Origin: an uncultured Clostridia bacterium
GTDB taxonomy: Bacteria > Bacillota > Clostridia > TANB77 > CAG-465
Direction: 5' to 3'
Length of the DNA: 42,922 bases
Assembly (NCBI GenBank): GCA_944386635.1
Contig: CALXBV010000045.1
Location: 1-42,922, forward strand
In this document: positions 25,192 through 33,884 of the stretch, piece after piece
How the letters are laid out: each line of letters opens with the position of its first letter
Position numbering within the stretch: position 1 is the stretch's first letter
Position numbers and translations under genes: made by a program
The notes under the pieces: generated by a model
Seen by the model: the letters and a program-made list of their open reading frames with translations, nothing else
What the model was told of the DNA's origin: nothing
Database searches by the model: none

Positions 25192-26649
25192 ATGATTGAA
25201 TTTAGTAATAAAATAGTACAATTTGGCTTTGGAGCAGTAGGAAAAAGTTTTTTTGAAAAAGTTTCTAAAGAAATAAAATTTGATAAAGAAAAATATTTTG
25301 TAATTTCTAGAGATAAGCTTGAATATACATTTTTTCTTGAGCTTGGAGGAAATATTGGAAATTTTATTGTAGCTGATATTAATAGAGAAAATTTTAAAAA
25401 AATATTTTCAAAATATCTGAATGAGGGAGATTTACTAATTGATTTTGCTGATAGTGTTGGTACAAAAGATTTTATAGAATGGTGTGCTAATGAAAATATA
25501 ATGTATCTAAATACAGGAGAAACAGATTGGAGTGATAATTGGTATAATATTTTTGATGAAAATTTGAAAAAAAATGAATTACGAAATCAATTAAAACACA
25601 AAAGTAATGTGAATAAGTATCCAATTGTAGTACAACATGGCAACAATCCGGGATTGGTATCTCATTTTGTAAAAGCAGGTCTTGAATATATTGTAAAAAA
25701 ACAATTTAAAAATAATCAGGAATATAATGATTTTTTAAAAGAAAATAAATTTAATGAACTTGCTATGGCACTTGATTTAAAAGAAGTTCATGTAAATGAT
25801 AATGACTATCAAGAAATTAAAGGTAAATTTGACGAAAACAAGCTATATAGTACATGGTCAGTTGATTCATTTTTTTTCGAAATGTTAAGTGAGGCAACTG
25901 CTAATATTGGTACAAGTGAAAAATTTAATTTTGAAAAAGAATGTAAAACTCTAGATTTAAAAAATGGCTTTTTAGAATTTAAAGATATAGCAATTAATAA
26001 AATGGGAAAGACTTATTGTTCTAAAGGTATGTTTGAAGGATTTTTAGTACCTCATGAAGAGACTATTACTATTGCAAAAGCTCTTGAAGTAATGAAAGAG
26101 GGAAAGGTTATATATAGACCAACAGTTATTTTTTTGTATTCTCCTTGCGATTTTGCGGTAAAATATCTAGAAAAAGCTAAAGTAAACGATTATCTCTGTC
26201 CAAATATAAATAAGCCACAAGATGATAATATTTCAATTATAAGAGGTTTTAAGTACCCTGAAAAATCAGAGATTGTTTATAAAGAAAATATAAAACGAGG
26301 TACGGAGTATGTAGGAGTATTATTATTAGGAAGTAAGTTTGATCCAGTATGGATAGGAAATAGAATAAAAAAGAATTTTTTGTATAAAGATAAAAAAGCA
26401 TCTTTTTGGCAAACACCAACAATAACACCTGTTGCTATGTCGGCCTTATCTGCTACTTGTTGGATGATAAAGCATAAAGATAAAGGCGGAATATATTTTC
26501 CTGATGATATTAATGAATATAAGGATATAATTAACTTTGCAGAAAAATATATTTCAAAAACAATTTACAAAACTATTAGTAAAGAGAAAATAGAGCATAC
26601 TCTTAATATTAGATTGGATTGTTTACAACTAAAAGATATATTATTATAA
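25192..26649 (+). CDS. Homospermidine-synthase-like enzyme
   Basis: A 485-residue protein of the saccharopine dehydrogenase / homospermidine synthase superfamily. The N-terminus has a Rossmann GxGxxG (Gly12, Gly14, Gly17 in VQFGFGAVGKSF), and later come 'LNTGETDW' and 'HGNNPGLVSHFVKAGL', both characteristic of homospermidine synthases. These NAD-dependent enzymes couple two putrescines, or putrescine with spermidine, into homospermidine and release ammonia or diaminopropane. The length fits bacterial homospermidine synthase (about 480). It is the last gene of the operon and is followed by a strong terminator. Carboxyspermidine dehydrogenase is an alternative, but it lacks these motifs as far as I know. 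Confidence 0.82.
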   Translation: MIEFSNKIVQFGFGAVGKSFFEKVSKEIKFDKEKYFVISRDKLEYTFFLELGGNIGNFIVADINRENFKKIFSKYLNEGDLLIDFADSVGTKDFIEWCANENIMYLNTGETDWSDNWYNIFDENLKKNELRNQLKHKSNVNKYPIVVQHGNNPGLVSHFVKAGLEYIVKKQFKNNQEYNDFLKENKFNELAMALDLKEVHVNDNDYQEIKGKFDENKLYSTWSVDSFFFEMLSEATANIGTSEKFNFEKECKTLDLKNGFLEFKDIAINKMGKTYCSKGMFEGFLVPHEETITIAKALEVMKEGKVIYRPTVIFLYSPCDFAVKYLEKAKVNDYLCPNINKPQDDNISIIRGFKYPEKSEIVYKENIKRGTEYVGVLLLGSKFDPVWIGNRIKKNFLYKDKKASFWQTPTITPVAMSALSATCWMIKHKDKGGIYFPDDINEYKDIINFAEKYISKTIYKTISKEKIEHTLNIRLDCLQLKDILL

Positions 26650-26657
26650 TAAAAAAA

Positions 26658-26716
26658 GAGCATTATTGAAGTGAACCCTACTATTTCACTTCATTATAAT
26701 GCTTATTCTTTTATAT
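26658..26716 (+). terminator. Terminator of the polyamine operon
   Basis: A long two-part hairpin: GCATTAT and TGAAGTGAA pair with TTCACTTCA and ATAATGC across a short loop, followed by TTATTCTTTT. Confidence 0.82.
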
Positions 26717-26733
26717 TATAGTTTTAGGTATTA

Positions 26734-28911
26734 TTAATGGCCACCGCCGCCACCGCCACCTCCGCGGCCACCGCCACCATAACCATGTCCACCAAATCCG
26801 CCGCCTCTTGAAGAGGTGTGGATAGAATGCCCAAAAGCTCTAGATGTTCTATGAAAGTTACGTGAGTGAATATAAAAGTTATGATTTAATATTGGACTAC
26901 TATCAATGTTTAATTCTACAGCATGTATCTTTATAGCTTTTATAACTTTTTCTGAGATACCAAAAGCGGTTGCATAAATTAAATACTTTTCCCATAAAGG
27001 CAACTCGTAAACTTCTCTTTCTTTAATTAAAGTATTACTGTTTAAGAAATTATATAATCCATACCATTTTGCTTGTTCATTAGCACCATATTGTGTAAAT
27101 AAAATTAGATTACTTGATTTTATAGTTAAATAAAAATATTTCCATAAACAAGTAATACCTAAAATAGTATAAGCACCAAAGCTTAATGACATAGGTGTAA
27201 AATAAGAAATACAATTTACAACAATCAATAAAAGTAATCCTAAGCTTAAACTTAATTTTGCTGCTTTTTCAAGTTCTTTTTTTGGCGCATCATATTCTGC
27301 GGTTTGAAAATATCCATTCATTACACCATTTTCTAAAATAGGCTTCTTTTCCATATCTTTTACAAATGAATTTGTATATTCATAATCGGTATTTATACAT
27401 TTTTGAAATTGATTTATTGTAATTGAATTATTATAAGCTCTAGAGTGTCTTTCTAACAATTCTAAATAAAGTCTTTCAGAAGTTGTAAGTGGTTCTAAAG
27501 TATCACCAGTATTTTCATTTATAGATGTATAAATAGGCTCAGGTGAATAATCTGGAGAATCAGTAAATGTAGGAGTTGTAGAATCTGTACGTATTGGTTC
27601 TATAGAGATTACTGTATTTGAATTGCTCCAGTCACCATTATTATTTAATTTAGTAATTTTAACATATTTTTTTCTTACCAAGCTAAGTAAAATTGCTGCA
27701 TATTCTTCTTGCTTTTCTTTATTTTCATTAAATGGATCCTTCATAAATACTAACTCTGAAGCAAATATTGGATCTAAGTCACTTGGTATTTCTCTAAAAT
27801 AATCAAAATCTATTTCTGGCTCATAAAAAGTATATTTTTTCTTAATTTTTTTATATTTATTTATTGCACCGATAACTATCAAAACAGAGCCAAATATAGA
27901 AGCAATTAACAATAGTGTTTTATAGATATTAAATGTTATATTTTCTGTTTCATAGTATTCATTTTCCGCAATACATTCATCTAAAACATTTTGACTTGAA
28001 TATATATTATTAGGTGCGTATTGTGTGAAAATATGTTTGTCATCTCCATATGCAAGTAAGCAGAACTCTAAATAGCGATTACTATAGTCAAATTTTAAAT
28101 CAGATTTATTTAAATTAATTGAGAATGTATGATATCCAGGGTTTATAGAATCTGATTCAATGTATGGAAATCTACTATTAGATGTACCGAATGTATATGC
28201 ATAGTATGTAGAAGGCATTATTTCATTTGGTATAAGAATTTGAGCTTTATAAGAATTTAATTTTGTGATAGTATCTCCAGAATACATAGACAAATATAAT
28301 TCAGAACAATCGTTATATTTTAATGCTGCATTGTTCATTGTATATACAATTTTAAAAGTCAGTTTTTCTCTATATGTCCATGGAATATATATTAGTAAAG
28401 ATTCATCATTATCTGGATATGTTTCTGAACCGTCACTATGGTGCCAACGCATAGTTGAATTTTCAGTATAGTCATAATCTTCCCAATACATTTTAGAAGT
28501 CTCTAGATAAGGTATTTCTTGTCCATTGTCTAGAATTTGCGTAACTGATTTAACATCGTAAGTTACTTTTAAACCATCAACATACTCTTCTGGAAGCTCT
28601 CGCCATAATTCTTTATATGTGTTAGACATTGAGCCTGCATGTACATCAAATGTTAGATATTCTGTAATTTCAACACTGGCACTTCCATCTGGATCATCAT
28701 GTAATACAGAAGTATATTCAATATCTGTTAAATTACAATAATCTGTTGGATTTAAGCTAAATCCATCAAGTCCAAAATCTTCCCAAGTATATCCATCTGA
28801 TATTATTATAAATAACATAAATAGAAAAAAAAGTATAAATGGAAAAAATAAAATAACAATACCTTTTATTGTTTTTTTTATTTTTCTAAGAAAATATTTT
28901 AAATATTTCAT
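26734..28911 (-). CDS. DUF2207-family membrane protein with Gly-rich tail
   Basis: A 725-residue membrane protein. An N-terminal hydrophobic helix lies at about residues 16-37, followed by an external DUF2207-type beta domain (about 55-300; 'EITEYLTFDVHAG', 'TYKELWRELPEEYVDGLKV'). A helix at about 330-350 and a cytoplasmic part follow. Two or three helices come next around 555-610, then a soluble segment, and a tail that ends in GGGGRGGGGGGGGH. The Gly-rich end is typical of this family. Its function is unknown; roles at the cell envelope are presumed. AGGAG precedes the ATG. The tail codons are unusually G+C-rich for this genome because they are glycine codons. Confidence 0.82.
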   Translation of the reverse strand: MKYLKYFLRKIKKTIKGIVILFFPFILFFLFMLFIIISDGYTWEDFGLDGFSLNPTDYCNLTDIEYTSVLHDDPDGSASVEITEYLTFDVHAGSMSNTYKELWRELPEEYVDGLKVTYDVKSVTQILDNGQEIPYLETSKMYWEDYDYTENSTMRWHHSDGSETYPDNDESLLIYIPWTYREKLTFKIVYTMNNAALKYNDCSELYLSMYSGDTITKLNSYKAQILIPNEIMPSTYYAYTFGTSNSRFPYIESDSINPGYHTFSINLNKSDLKFDYSNRYLEFCLLAYGDDKHIFTQYAPNNIYSSQNVLDECIAENEYYETENITFNIYKTLLLIASIFGSVLIVIGAINKYKKIKKKYTFYEPEIDFDYFREIPSDLDPIFASELVFMKDPFNENKEKQEEYAAILLSLVRKKYVKITKLNNNGDWSNSNTVISIEPIRTDSTTPTFTDSPDYSPEPIYTSINENTGDTLEPLTTSERLYLELLERHSRAYNNSITINQFQKCINTDYEYTNSFVKDMEKKPILENGVMNGYFQTAEYDAPKKELEKAAKLSLSLGLLLLIVVNCISYFTPMSLSFGAYTILGITCLWKYFYLTIKSSNLILFTQYGANEQAKWYGLYNFLNSNTLIKEREVYELPLWEKYLIYATAFGISEKVIKAIKIHAVELNIDSSPILNHNFYIHSRNFHRTSRAFGHSIHTSSRGGGFGGHGYGGGGRGGGGGGGGH

Positions 28912-29260
28912 TTTAATCTCCTAAAAACAATATATATAAATTATATATAATTTTTTATTCATTGTAAACTAAAGTATGTAATTTTTTTGTTATCCAAAAT
29001 AAAATCATAGTTTATATTGAAGTGGTAAAATGAAAGAGGACACAAAAAATCTACTTTCATTTTTTTGTTTATGTTAAAATAAAATTAAGGAGAAATTAGT
29101 TATGGAAAGAACAAAAGGAGAAAAAAATAATACTAGTTAAAAAACCAGTATTATCGATGATTTTATATTATAGCTAAATTCAAAAATTAAGTTGTATTAT
29201 ATTAATTTTGTTAATAATTATAATAAATTTAAAAAGAACAGTATATACTATTCTTTTTTC
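28912..29260. other. Intergenic region with hairpins and a 12-codon frame
   Basis: No standard gene. A hairpin at 29027-29063 (AAAATGAAAG / CTTTCATTTT plus a T-run) looks like a terminator on the plus strand. A 12-codon frame (29102-29140) with AAGGAG in front follows, and its end overlaps one copy of an island-wide hairpin repeat. It could be a degraded gene start. Confidence 0.45.
29126..29159 (+). repeat. Interspersed hairpin repeat, copy A
   Basis: AATAATACTAGTT followed by an A-rich loop and CCAGTATTATCGATG. It matches copies at 29892 and 36991, with changes mainly in the loop and inner stem. Confidence 0.6.
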
Positions 29261-29755
29261 TTAAAATTCTTCACTTGGTGTTATGTGCATAGTTTCTACA
29301 AGTCCATATGTTTCATATTTTATAGTATTTCCTTTTACGTATAATTTATATCTTATACGATATTCTTGTGTACCATTTTTTTCTTTTAAAGTAAGTGTTA
29401 AAATAGAAGTATCTTTATCATATTCTAAATATAGAGTATGTATAAATTTGTTCTCTGTATTATTTTTTTCCAATTCCTTTAATTTTTTTATATTGTTATC
29501 ATTAAACTGAGTATTATCAATAATGTTTGTTAAGCAAGATTTATCTAGTGTTATATTTCCAGAATCATATATTTTAAACTCATCAAAAAAGTCTTCATAT
29601 ATAGTTCTTAGAGTATCAACCTGATTATCTTCATTTTTTAATGTTTCAAGTTTTTGCCTTTTATAATAATTTATACCAAAATATACAAAACAGAAAACAA
29701 AAAATATAGAAACAATTAATATAATTAACATAATTAAAATTTTATTCTTTTTCAT
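29261..29755 (-). CDS. Membrane-anchored protein of unknown function
   Basis: A 164-residue protein with a single N-terminal membrane helix (about residues 5-28, LIMLIILIVSIFFVFCFVYFG) and a hydrophilic external domain of about 130 residues with alternating strands ('FIHTLYLEYDKDTSILTLTLKEKNG'). There is no lipobox. GGAGG lies 12-14 bases upstream of the ATG, a rather long spacing. I do not recognise it. It is the last gene before the integration hotspot and could be chromosomal or left over from an element. Confidence 0.6.
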   Translation of the reverse strand: MKKNKILIMLIILIVSIFFVFCFVYFGINYYKRQKLETLKNEDNQVDTLRTIYEDFFDEFKIYDSGNITLDKSCLTNIIDNTQFNDNNIKKLKELEKNNTENKFIHTLYLEYDKDTSILTLTLKEKNGTQEYRIRYKLYVKGNTIKYETYGLVETMHITPSEEF

Positions 29756-29891
29756 ATATAAAAAAACCTCCTAAGAATAGAATATATTATAATATTAATT
29801 TTGTCAATGATAAAAAATACTATAAAATATTATTGTTAATTAATATGATCTTAAATAGCTGTTATTATTTTAGGCAGTTAATTGAATAGAA

Positions 29892-29925
29892 AATAATACT
29901 AGCCAAAAAGATAGTATTATCAATG
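29892..29925 (+). repeat. Interspersed hairpin repeat, copy B
   Basis: AATAATACTAGCC, A-rich loop, then ATAGTATTATCAATG. As at copy C, an integrase arm-like sequence lies upstream and a tRNA-Pro end lies downstream. Confidence 0.6.
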
Positions 29926-29962
29926 CTTTCAAATATATAAATTTTTTAAAATAAAAAAATTA

Positions 29963-30031
29963 GTCGAAGTGATAAGCAAGATATATTCAAATTACAGTGT
30001 TTTAGTCACCTCATGCGTGTTAATTAGCATT
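29963..30031 (+). repeat. Attachment-site remnant R1 (tRNA-Pro end plus element end)
   Basis: Begins with GTCGAAGTGA, a one-base variant of the 3' end of the tRNA-Pro gene at 37085, and continues with about 60 bases that are repeated at R2 with close to 90% identity, including GCGTGTTAATTAG. The distance between R1 and R2 is 131 bases. Confidence 0.75.
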
Positions 30032-30069
30032 TATATATAAAATAATATAAAATATTTTAAAATAAAAAA

Positions 30070-30162
30070 AGAGGTTAAAAACCTCTAAAATTGGTCGGAG
30101 TGATAAGCAAGATATGTTCAAATTACTGTGCTTTAGTTACATCATGCGTGTTAATTAGAATT
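30070..30162 (+). repeat. Attachment-site remnant R2 with tRNA terminator
   Basis: Starts with the tRNA-type terminator hairpin AGAGGTT/AACCTCT and continues into GGTCGGAGTGA. Together with about 30 bases to the left, this is the same sequence as at 37032-37098, where the real tRNA-Pro gene ends. After the core it follows R1 rather than the tRNA. This is what an attL-type junction looks like. Confidence 0.8.
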
Positions 30163-30222
30163 TTTATCTATAAAATAACATAAACTATTTTAAGATAATT
30201 TAAAGAAAACTTTAATAATATA

Positions 30223-30266
30223 TTCATTACGAAAAAAGTACATATACGGAAAAAATTCGTAATGAA
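30223..30266. repeat. 11-bp inverted repeat
   Basis: TTCATTACGAA (30223-30233) and TTCGTAATGAA (30256-30266) are perfect inverted copies 22 bases apart. They could be a recombinase or regulator binding site; no gene is attached. Confidence 0.6.
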
Positions 30267-30306
30267 AAAATAAATTTTTATATAATATCCAAACTATTTG
30301 AAGCAT

Positions 30307-30336
30307 AAAAAGGTTGATTTTTTTATCAACCTTTTT
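30307..30336. terminator. Rho-independent terminator
   Basis: AAAAAGGTTGAT pairs with ATCAACCTTTTT over a T-rich loop. It separates the attachment debris from the structured element. Confidence 0.75.
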
Positions 30337-30370
30337 AATTTATTATAAATTAGTAAACGCCAAAACGGGT

Positions 30371-30538
30371 TCCAAAGGGATTTATCCCTTGGCACACGAG
30401 AACTTTTACAAAGTTCTCTAGTGTGTTAGAGAACTTATGCGAGCAAATTGATTTAAAGCGTATTTGCGAGTGTTGTTCTCTGTTATATTGTAATATATTA
30501 TTTTATCGAACGTAAAAATTAAATTTCACGTTCTTTTT
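30371..30538 (+). ncRNA. Candidate structured RNA/DNA element, copy 1, with terminator
   Basis: Four hairpins follow each other: CCAAAGGGA/TCCCTTGG (30372-30392), GAGAACTTT/AAAGTTCTC (30398-30418), AGAGAAC/GTTCTCT (30428-30481) enclosing GCAAAT/ATTTGC (30443-30467), and a terminator GAACGT/ACGTTC plus T5 (30508-30538). Copy 2 at 34392 keeps the first and third stems with different bases but intact pairing. That compensatory change points to selection for structure. A terminator right after the fold suggests a short transcript of about 170 bases, though I see no good promoter. It could instead be a DNA hairpin used by the mobile element. Confidence 0.5.
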
Positions 30539-30655
30539 GTCAGTAATATCAAGCATTGTAGCGTTTTTTAATTATTGAAAATTGGTAATTTTTAGTAAAA
30601 AATAGAAATTATTAGAAAAAACTAATAATTTCCCCTATATAGTCATCCTATACAT

Positions 30656-30679
30656 TATAATCTTACTATGTTCGAACAT
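30656..30679 (+). promoter_or_regulatory. -10 and palindromic operator of the decayed integrase
   Basis: TATAAT (30656-30661) is followed six bases later by the 12-base palindrome ATGTTCGAACAT (30668-30679). The intact integrase has the same arrangement with a different palindrome, GTATTCGAATAC. The site would cover the transcription start, so a repressor is likely. Confidence 0.6.
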
Positions 30680-30707
30680 AAAATTATTTTATTGAGAGGA
30701 GATTATA

Positions 30708-31940
30708 ATGGCAAGAAAAAAAGGTAGTAACGAAGGTAGCGTATATTATAGAAAAGACAGAGGTAAATGGATAGCACAATATTATAATTATCATCCAATA
30801 ACTTTAGAAAAGGTGCATAAAGAAAAAAGCTTTTCTACTGAAGAAGAAGCTAAATTATATTTAAAATCTATAATGTTTCAAAAAGAAAATCCTATTTTTA
30901 TAGAAAAACATGGAATACCGCTAAAAGATTTAATGAAGTCTATATTACAAAATAAGTATGAAACAAATATGATTTTTGATGCGCAATATGAAAGAGTACA
31001 ACGAACTATAAAAATATATGTAAAGGTGCTTTGGTAGAAAAGAATATTAGAGATATATCTTCAGAAGAAATACAGAACTTTATGAATATATATAAAGATT
31101 TAAGCGATTCAAGTATCAAGAAAATATTTGAACAGTTTAATCCAGCATTTAACTATGCACTAGATAGAGGATGTATTTTTAGAAATCCTATGAAACAAGT
31201 TATTAGACCTAAAAGTAATAAAAAAGATAAATTAGTAAGAGCTATGACTTTAGAAGAAGAAAATCAGTTTGTAAACTATTTACAAAACAAATCAATTAAA
31301 GAATGTCCATATAAAAATGAATTTTTAATTCAACTATTTATTGGGTTAAGAATTGGGGAGTGTTTAGCATTATCTCATCACGACATAGATTTAATGAATA
31401 GAAAAATATATGTTCATAAAACTTTAACTAGACGTATTAATGGTTTAATTTCAATGAGTAACTCTCCAAAGACTCAAGCTGGAAATAGATTTTTACCTAT
31501 TCCAGATTCATTATACCAATATATAGTAGAGCAAATGAATTATAGTAATGCACAAGAAAATAATGAAGAAAAACTATTATTTAAACCCAAACAGAATAAA
31601 TATACCACTCCTGAAAATGTTAATAGAGCTTTAGGAAGAATTTTAGATGAGCTTGGCATAGAACATATGGCATCCCTTGTTTAAGGCATACTTATGCAAC
31701 TCGTGCTATTGAGGCAGGTGTTACACCAGTTGTATTGTAAAAGCTCATGGGACATACAGATGTATCTATTACTTTAAATACTTATACATCTGTTTTTGAT
31801 AGATATAAAGAAACAGAACTTGAAAAAGTAAATGAATATTATATGAAGCAAAATTTATTAAATTCTAAAAAAAAAATTTATTATTAGAAGAAAAAACAAA
31901 TATATCAAATACTAATGAAGAAATAGATAAAGAAATATAA
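30708..31940 (+). pseudogene. Decayed tyrosine integrase (paralogue of the 35427 integrase)
   Basis: The frame starts with MARKKGSNEGSVYYRKDRGKW and aligns along its whole length with the intact integrase at 35427. It is broken three times. A one-base deletion near 31010 shifts the frame at 'RTIKIYVKV'. A second one-base deletion at about 31675 destroys the HxxR catalytic box (the relative has HSLRH). A nonsense TAA at 31738-31740 replaces the Gln codon before LMGH. The remaining frames (30708-31037 and 31031-31684) are pieces of one gene, not two genes. GGAG precedes the ATG. It once mobilised an element with TGTGTTAATT arm-type sites, which still flank it. Confidence 0.9.
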
Positions 31941-32286
31941 TTAAATATTGTGTGTTAATTCTAACGGCAAAGTTTGAGTTATGAGTGTTTAGCCCATATC
32001 AAGTTTTTTATAGATTTTTGTGTGTTAATTAAATTTGGTATGTAGATAAAACACACTTTTTAGATATTAAAAATCAGTTCAAACCATTGATATTACTGAA
32101 TGCTGTAGAAAAAAATACGCAGTTTTTTTATACTCTAAAATTTTGCAGGTGTTTTGGTCAAAAAAAGTGAAAAAATAAATTAAAATAGAGAGAGTTAAAT
32201 TAAAGTATAAAAAAATAAAACAAACTAAAAAGCTTGAAATATCAACATTTTGTAAATTATTATAAAATAAAATGAAATAAAAAAAC

Positions 32287-32317
32287 GAGGCTAAAAGCCT
32301 CATTTATGGTTGCGGGG
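32287..32317 (-). other. Initiator-tRNA-like 3' end remnant with tRNA terminator
   Basis: On the minus strand CCCCGCAACCA is followed by a GAGGCT/AGCCTC hairpin and a T-run. CCCCGCA plus CCA is the 3' acceptor strand of initiator tRNA-fMet; the rest of the tRNA is absent. The layout is the same as at the tRNA-Pro end, so this looks like a second attachment site trapped in the island. GCGTGTAATT 54 bases to the right resembles the arm-like sites at R1/R2. Confidence 0.5.
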
Positions 32318-32404
32318 ATACACGACAACATAGCTAAATAGCTTATCTTAAATTTTTCTGCGTGTAATTTGCCATTAAATAAAGTAAGCAAATTTGAGAT
32401 AAAA

Positions 32405-32440
32405 AAGTAAGTGATAATAAATAAAATATATCACTTACTT
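32405..32440 (-). terminator. Terminator of the GNAT-nuclease operon
   Basis: AAGTAAGTGATA pairs with TATCACTTACTT, and on the minus strand a T6 tract follows. Confidence 0.8.
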
Positions 32441-32502
32441 ATATAAATTATAATTTTTTGAATAGATTGAATTTTAAATTCATCTAAAGTAACTCAATGA
32501 TT

Positions 32503-33855
32503 TCATTTAATTAAATTTATCAAAAAGATAATTATGAAGAATAAAACTATTATACTAATTGTCAAAATCAATTTGAATAAATTATTACTATTTTCTAATT
32601 TATTTTTTTCATCTTCTTCATAGTGTTCTTCTTTATATAGGATTTTTTCATTATCTTTTAGTAATTCAATATTAATATTAGCACTTTCACCAATCTTTAG
32701 TACACATTCGCATGGCTTAAGGTCATCAGGAATTTTAAAATACAATTTTATTGATAATTTTTCATTTGGTATAATATCTGGTGGTAAATCAAATTCAGAA
32801 AATCTGTAGCTAATGCCATACATAACTATTAGCATATCTATATCGTGTCCTATCATACTTTCATATTCATTTCCAAAATTATCTATCAAAGAAAATTTAT
32901 TAAAAATTGATATATAATTAATAAATTCATTTTTGTTAATGTAGTCTAATTTTAACTCTAATAAAGAATAATTGATATATTCATTTCTAACATCAGACTT
33001 AAAATAATTAGTCGGTATTTTAAATTTCTTTAAACTAATTGGAGATATTATTCCATTAATATTGCTGTATGAATCAGGAGTAGTTTTAAGTACATATTTT
33101 ATTTTATATTTTAGATGCTTATTTATAGCATTATTTACATATATTTTAGTACTTTCATCTGATACACTAACAGAAACATCATTAAAAGATTCATATTTTG
33201 GTTCAAAATTGCATTGGTAATGAATAGTATGAGTACATCTAGCATTAGGGTATGTCATATACTCATTATATAAACTCTCTATTTCTTTTAAAAGCATAGG
33301 ATTATTCGTCTTTTTTATTATATCTTCGTAATAGAGCACTTCAAGATTAGCAAATTCTGGATATTCAGTGTTTATTAGGGTTTCTGAAGATATTGGTATT
33401 TTTGAAATGATATAATTTCTGGGAACATATGTAGTTATTCTTTCATGTTCATACTTACTTAAGCTCCATATTTCTAATTTATTACAATAATCAGCATACT
33501 TTTCTATTGTTTGAAAAAATTCTTTTTTACCTGCAGCTAATTTACATTCCACAATTGTATTTTCATATGATAAATCAAGAATTTTACCATTTTCTAGTTT
33601 TTTCTGTGCTACTATATTTTTTCCTTGTTCTATTAAAATTTTTTCTACTAATTTTTCCCATTTTTTTCCTAAATTTATTAATTCTTTTTTTGATTTATCT
33701 GGTGTATCTTTTAATTTTGAATTTTTTTTGAATGTATTATTTTGAAAACAAAATTTAACTTGACAAGACTTACAAATATAAGTAGAAACTCCTGTAGGAT
33801 TTGTACATTCATCTAAATACTCTGAACCACAGTCGGGACATTTCACTTTATCCAT
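32503..33855 (-). CDS. Zinc-ribbon / PD-(D/E)XK nuclease / membrane-anchored protein
   Basis: A 450-residue protein with an unusual order of parts. Residues 4-35 are a zinc ribbon (Cys6, Cys9, Cys28, Cys31). Residues about 60-150 look like a PD-(D/E)XK nuclease: Glu67/Glu71 in the first helix, Asp94 in KILDLSY, Glu103-Cys-Lys105 in IVECKLA and Gln115 in FFQTIEKY. Residues about 215-410 form a beta-rich domain with two segments like DUF4352/telokin-like domains ('LIDNFGNEYES', 'LPPDIIPNEKLSIKLYFKIP'). A single membrane helix ends the protein (about 427-448). GGGAG precedes the ATG. It lies 29 bases after a GNAT gene on a mobile island, so it is a candidate defence effector. Function is inferred. 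Confidence 0.7.
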   Translation of the reverse strand: MDKVKCPDCGSEYLDECTNPTGVSTYICKSCQVKFCFQNNTFKKNSKLKDTPDKSKKELINLGKKWEKLVEKILIEQGKNIVAQKKLENGKILDLSYENTIVECKLAAGKKEFFQTIEKYADYCNKLEIWSLSKYEHERITTYVPRNYIISKIPISSETLINTEYPEFANLEVLYYEDIIKKTNNPMLLKEIESLYNEYMTYPNARCTHTIHYQCNFEPKYESFNDVSVSVSDESTKIYVNNAINKHLKYKIKYVLKTTPDSYSNINGIISPISLKKFKIPTNYFKSDVRNEYINYSLLELKLDYINKNEFINYISIFNKFSLIDNFGNEYESMIGHDIDMLIVMYGISYRFSEFDLPPDIIPNEKLSIKLYFKIPDDLKPCECVLKIGESANINIELLKDNEKILYKEEHYEEDEKNKLENSNNLFKLILTISIIVLFFIIIFLINLIK

Positions 33856-33884
33856 TTTATTCTCCCTTTAATTATCATAAATAT

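Larger units (their letters stand above)
29756..30707. other. Left boundary of the integration hotspot (no genes)
   Basis: This stretch holds attachment-site debris rather than genes. It contains an arm-like GGCAGTTAATTGAA (29873-29886), hairpin repeat copy B, two direct repeats of a tRNA end plus element sequence (29963, 30094), and a tRNA-type terminator hairpin. An 11-bp inverted repeat (30223-30266), a terminator, the structured element and the promoter/operator of the decayed integrase follow. Each is listed separately. Confidence 0.7.
31941..32502. other. Region right of the decayed integrase (arm sites, tRNA remnant)
   Basis: No gene. TGTGTGTTAATT occurs at 31949-31960 and 32019-32030, probably arm-type integrase sites. 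The segment 31966-32002 (GTTTGAGTTATGAG...ATATCAAG) is conserved with 36753-36790 behind the intact integrase. A tRNA-end remnant at 32287-32317 and the terminator of the minus-strand gene (32405-32440) follow. Confidence 0.65.

Noticed and set aside
29102-29140. 12-residue leader peptide with AAGGAG
   Set aside because: No downstream gene on this strand that it could control; it probably is the start of a degraded gene.
29940-30170. CRISPR-like repeats
   Set aside because: Only two long units of about 69 bases with a 131-base period, both starting with a tRNA end. They are attachment-site copies, and no array is seen anywhere in the window.
30708-31684. Two separate integrase genes
   Set aside because: They align end to end with the single intact integrase at 35427 and are separated by one-base deletions.
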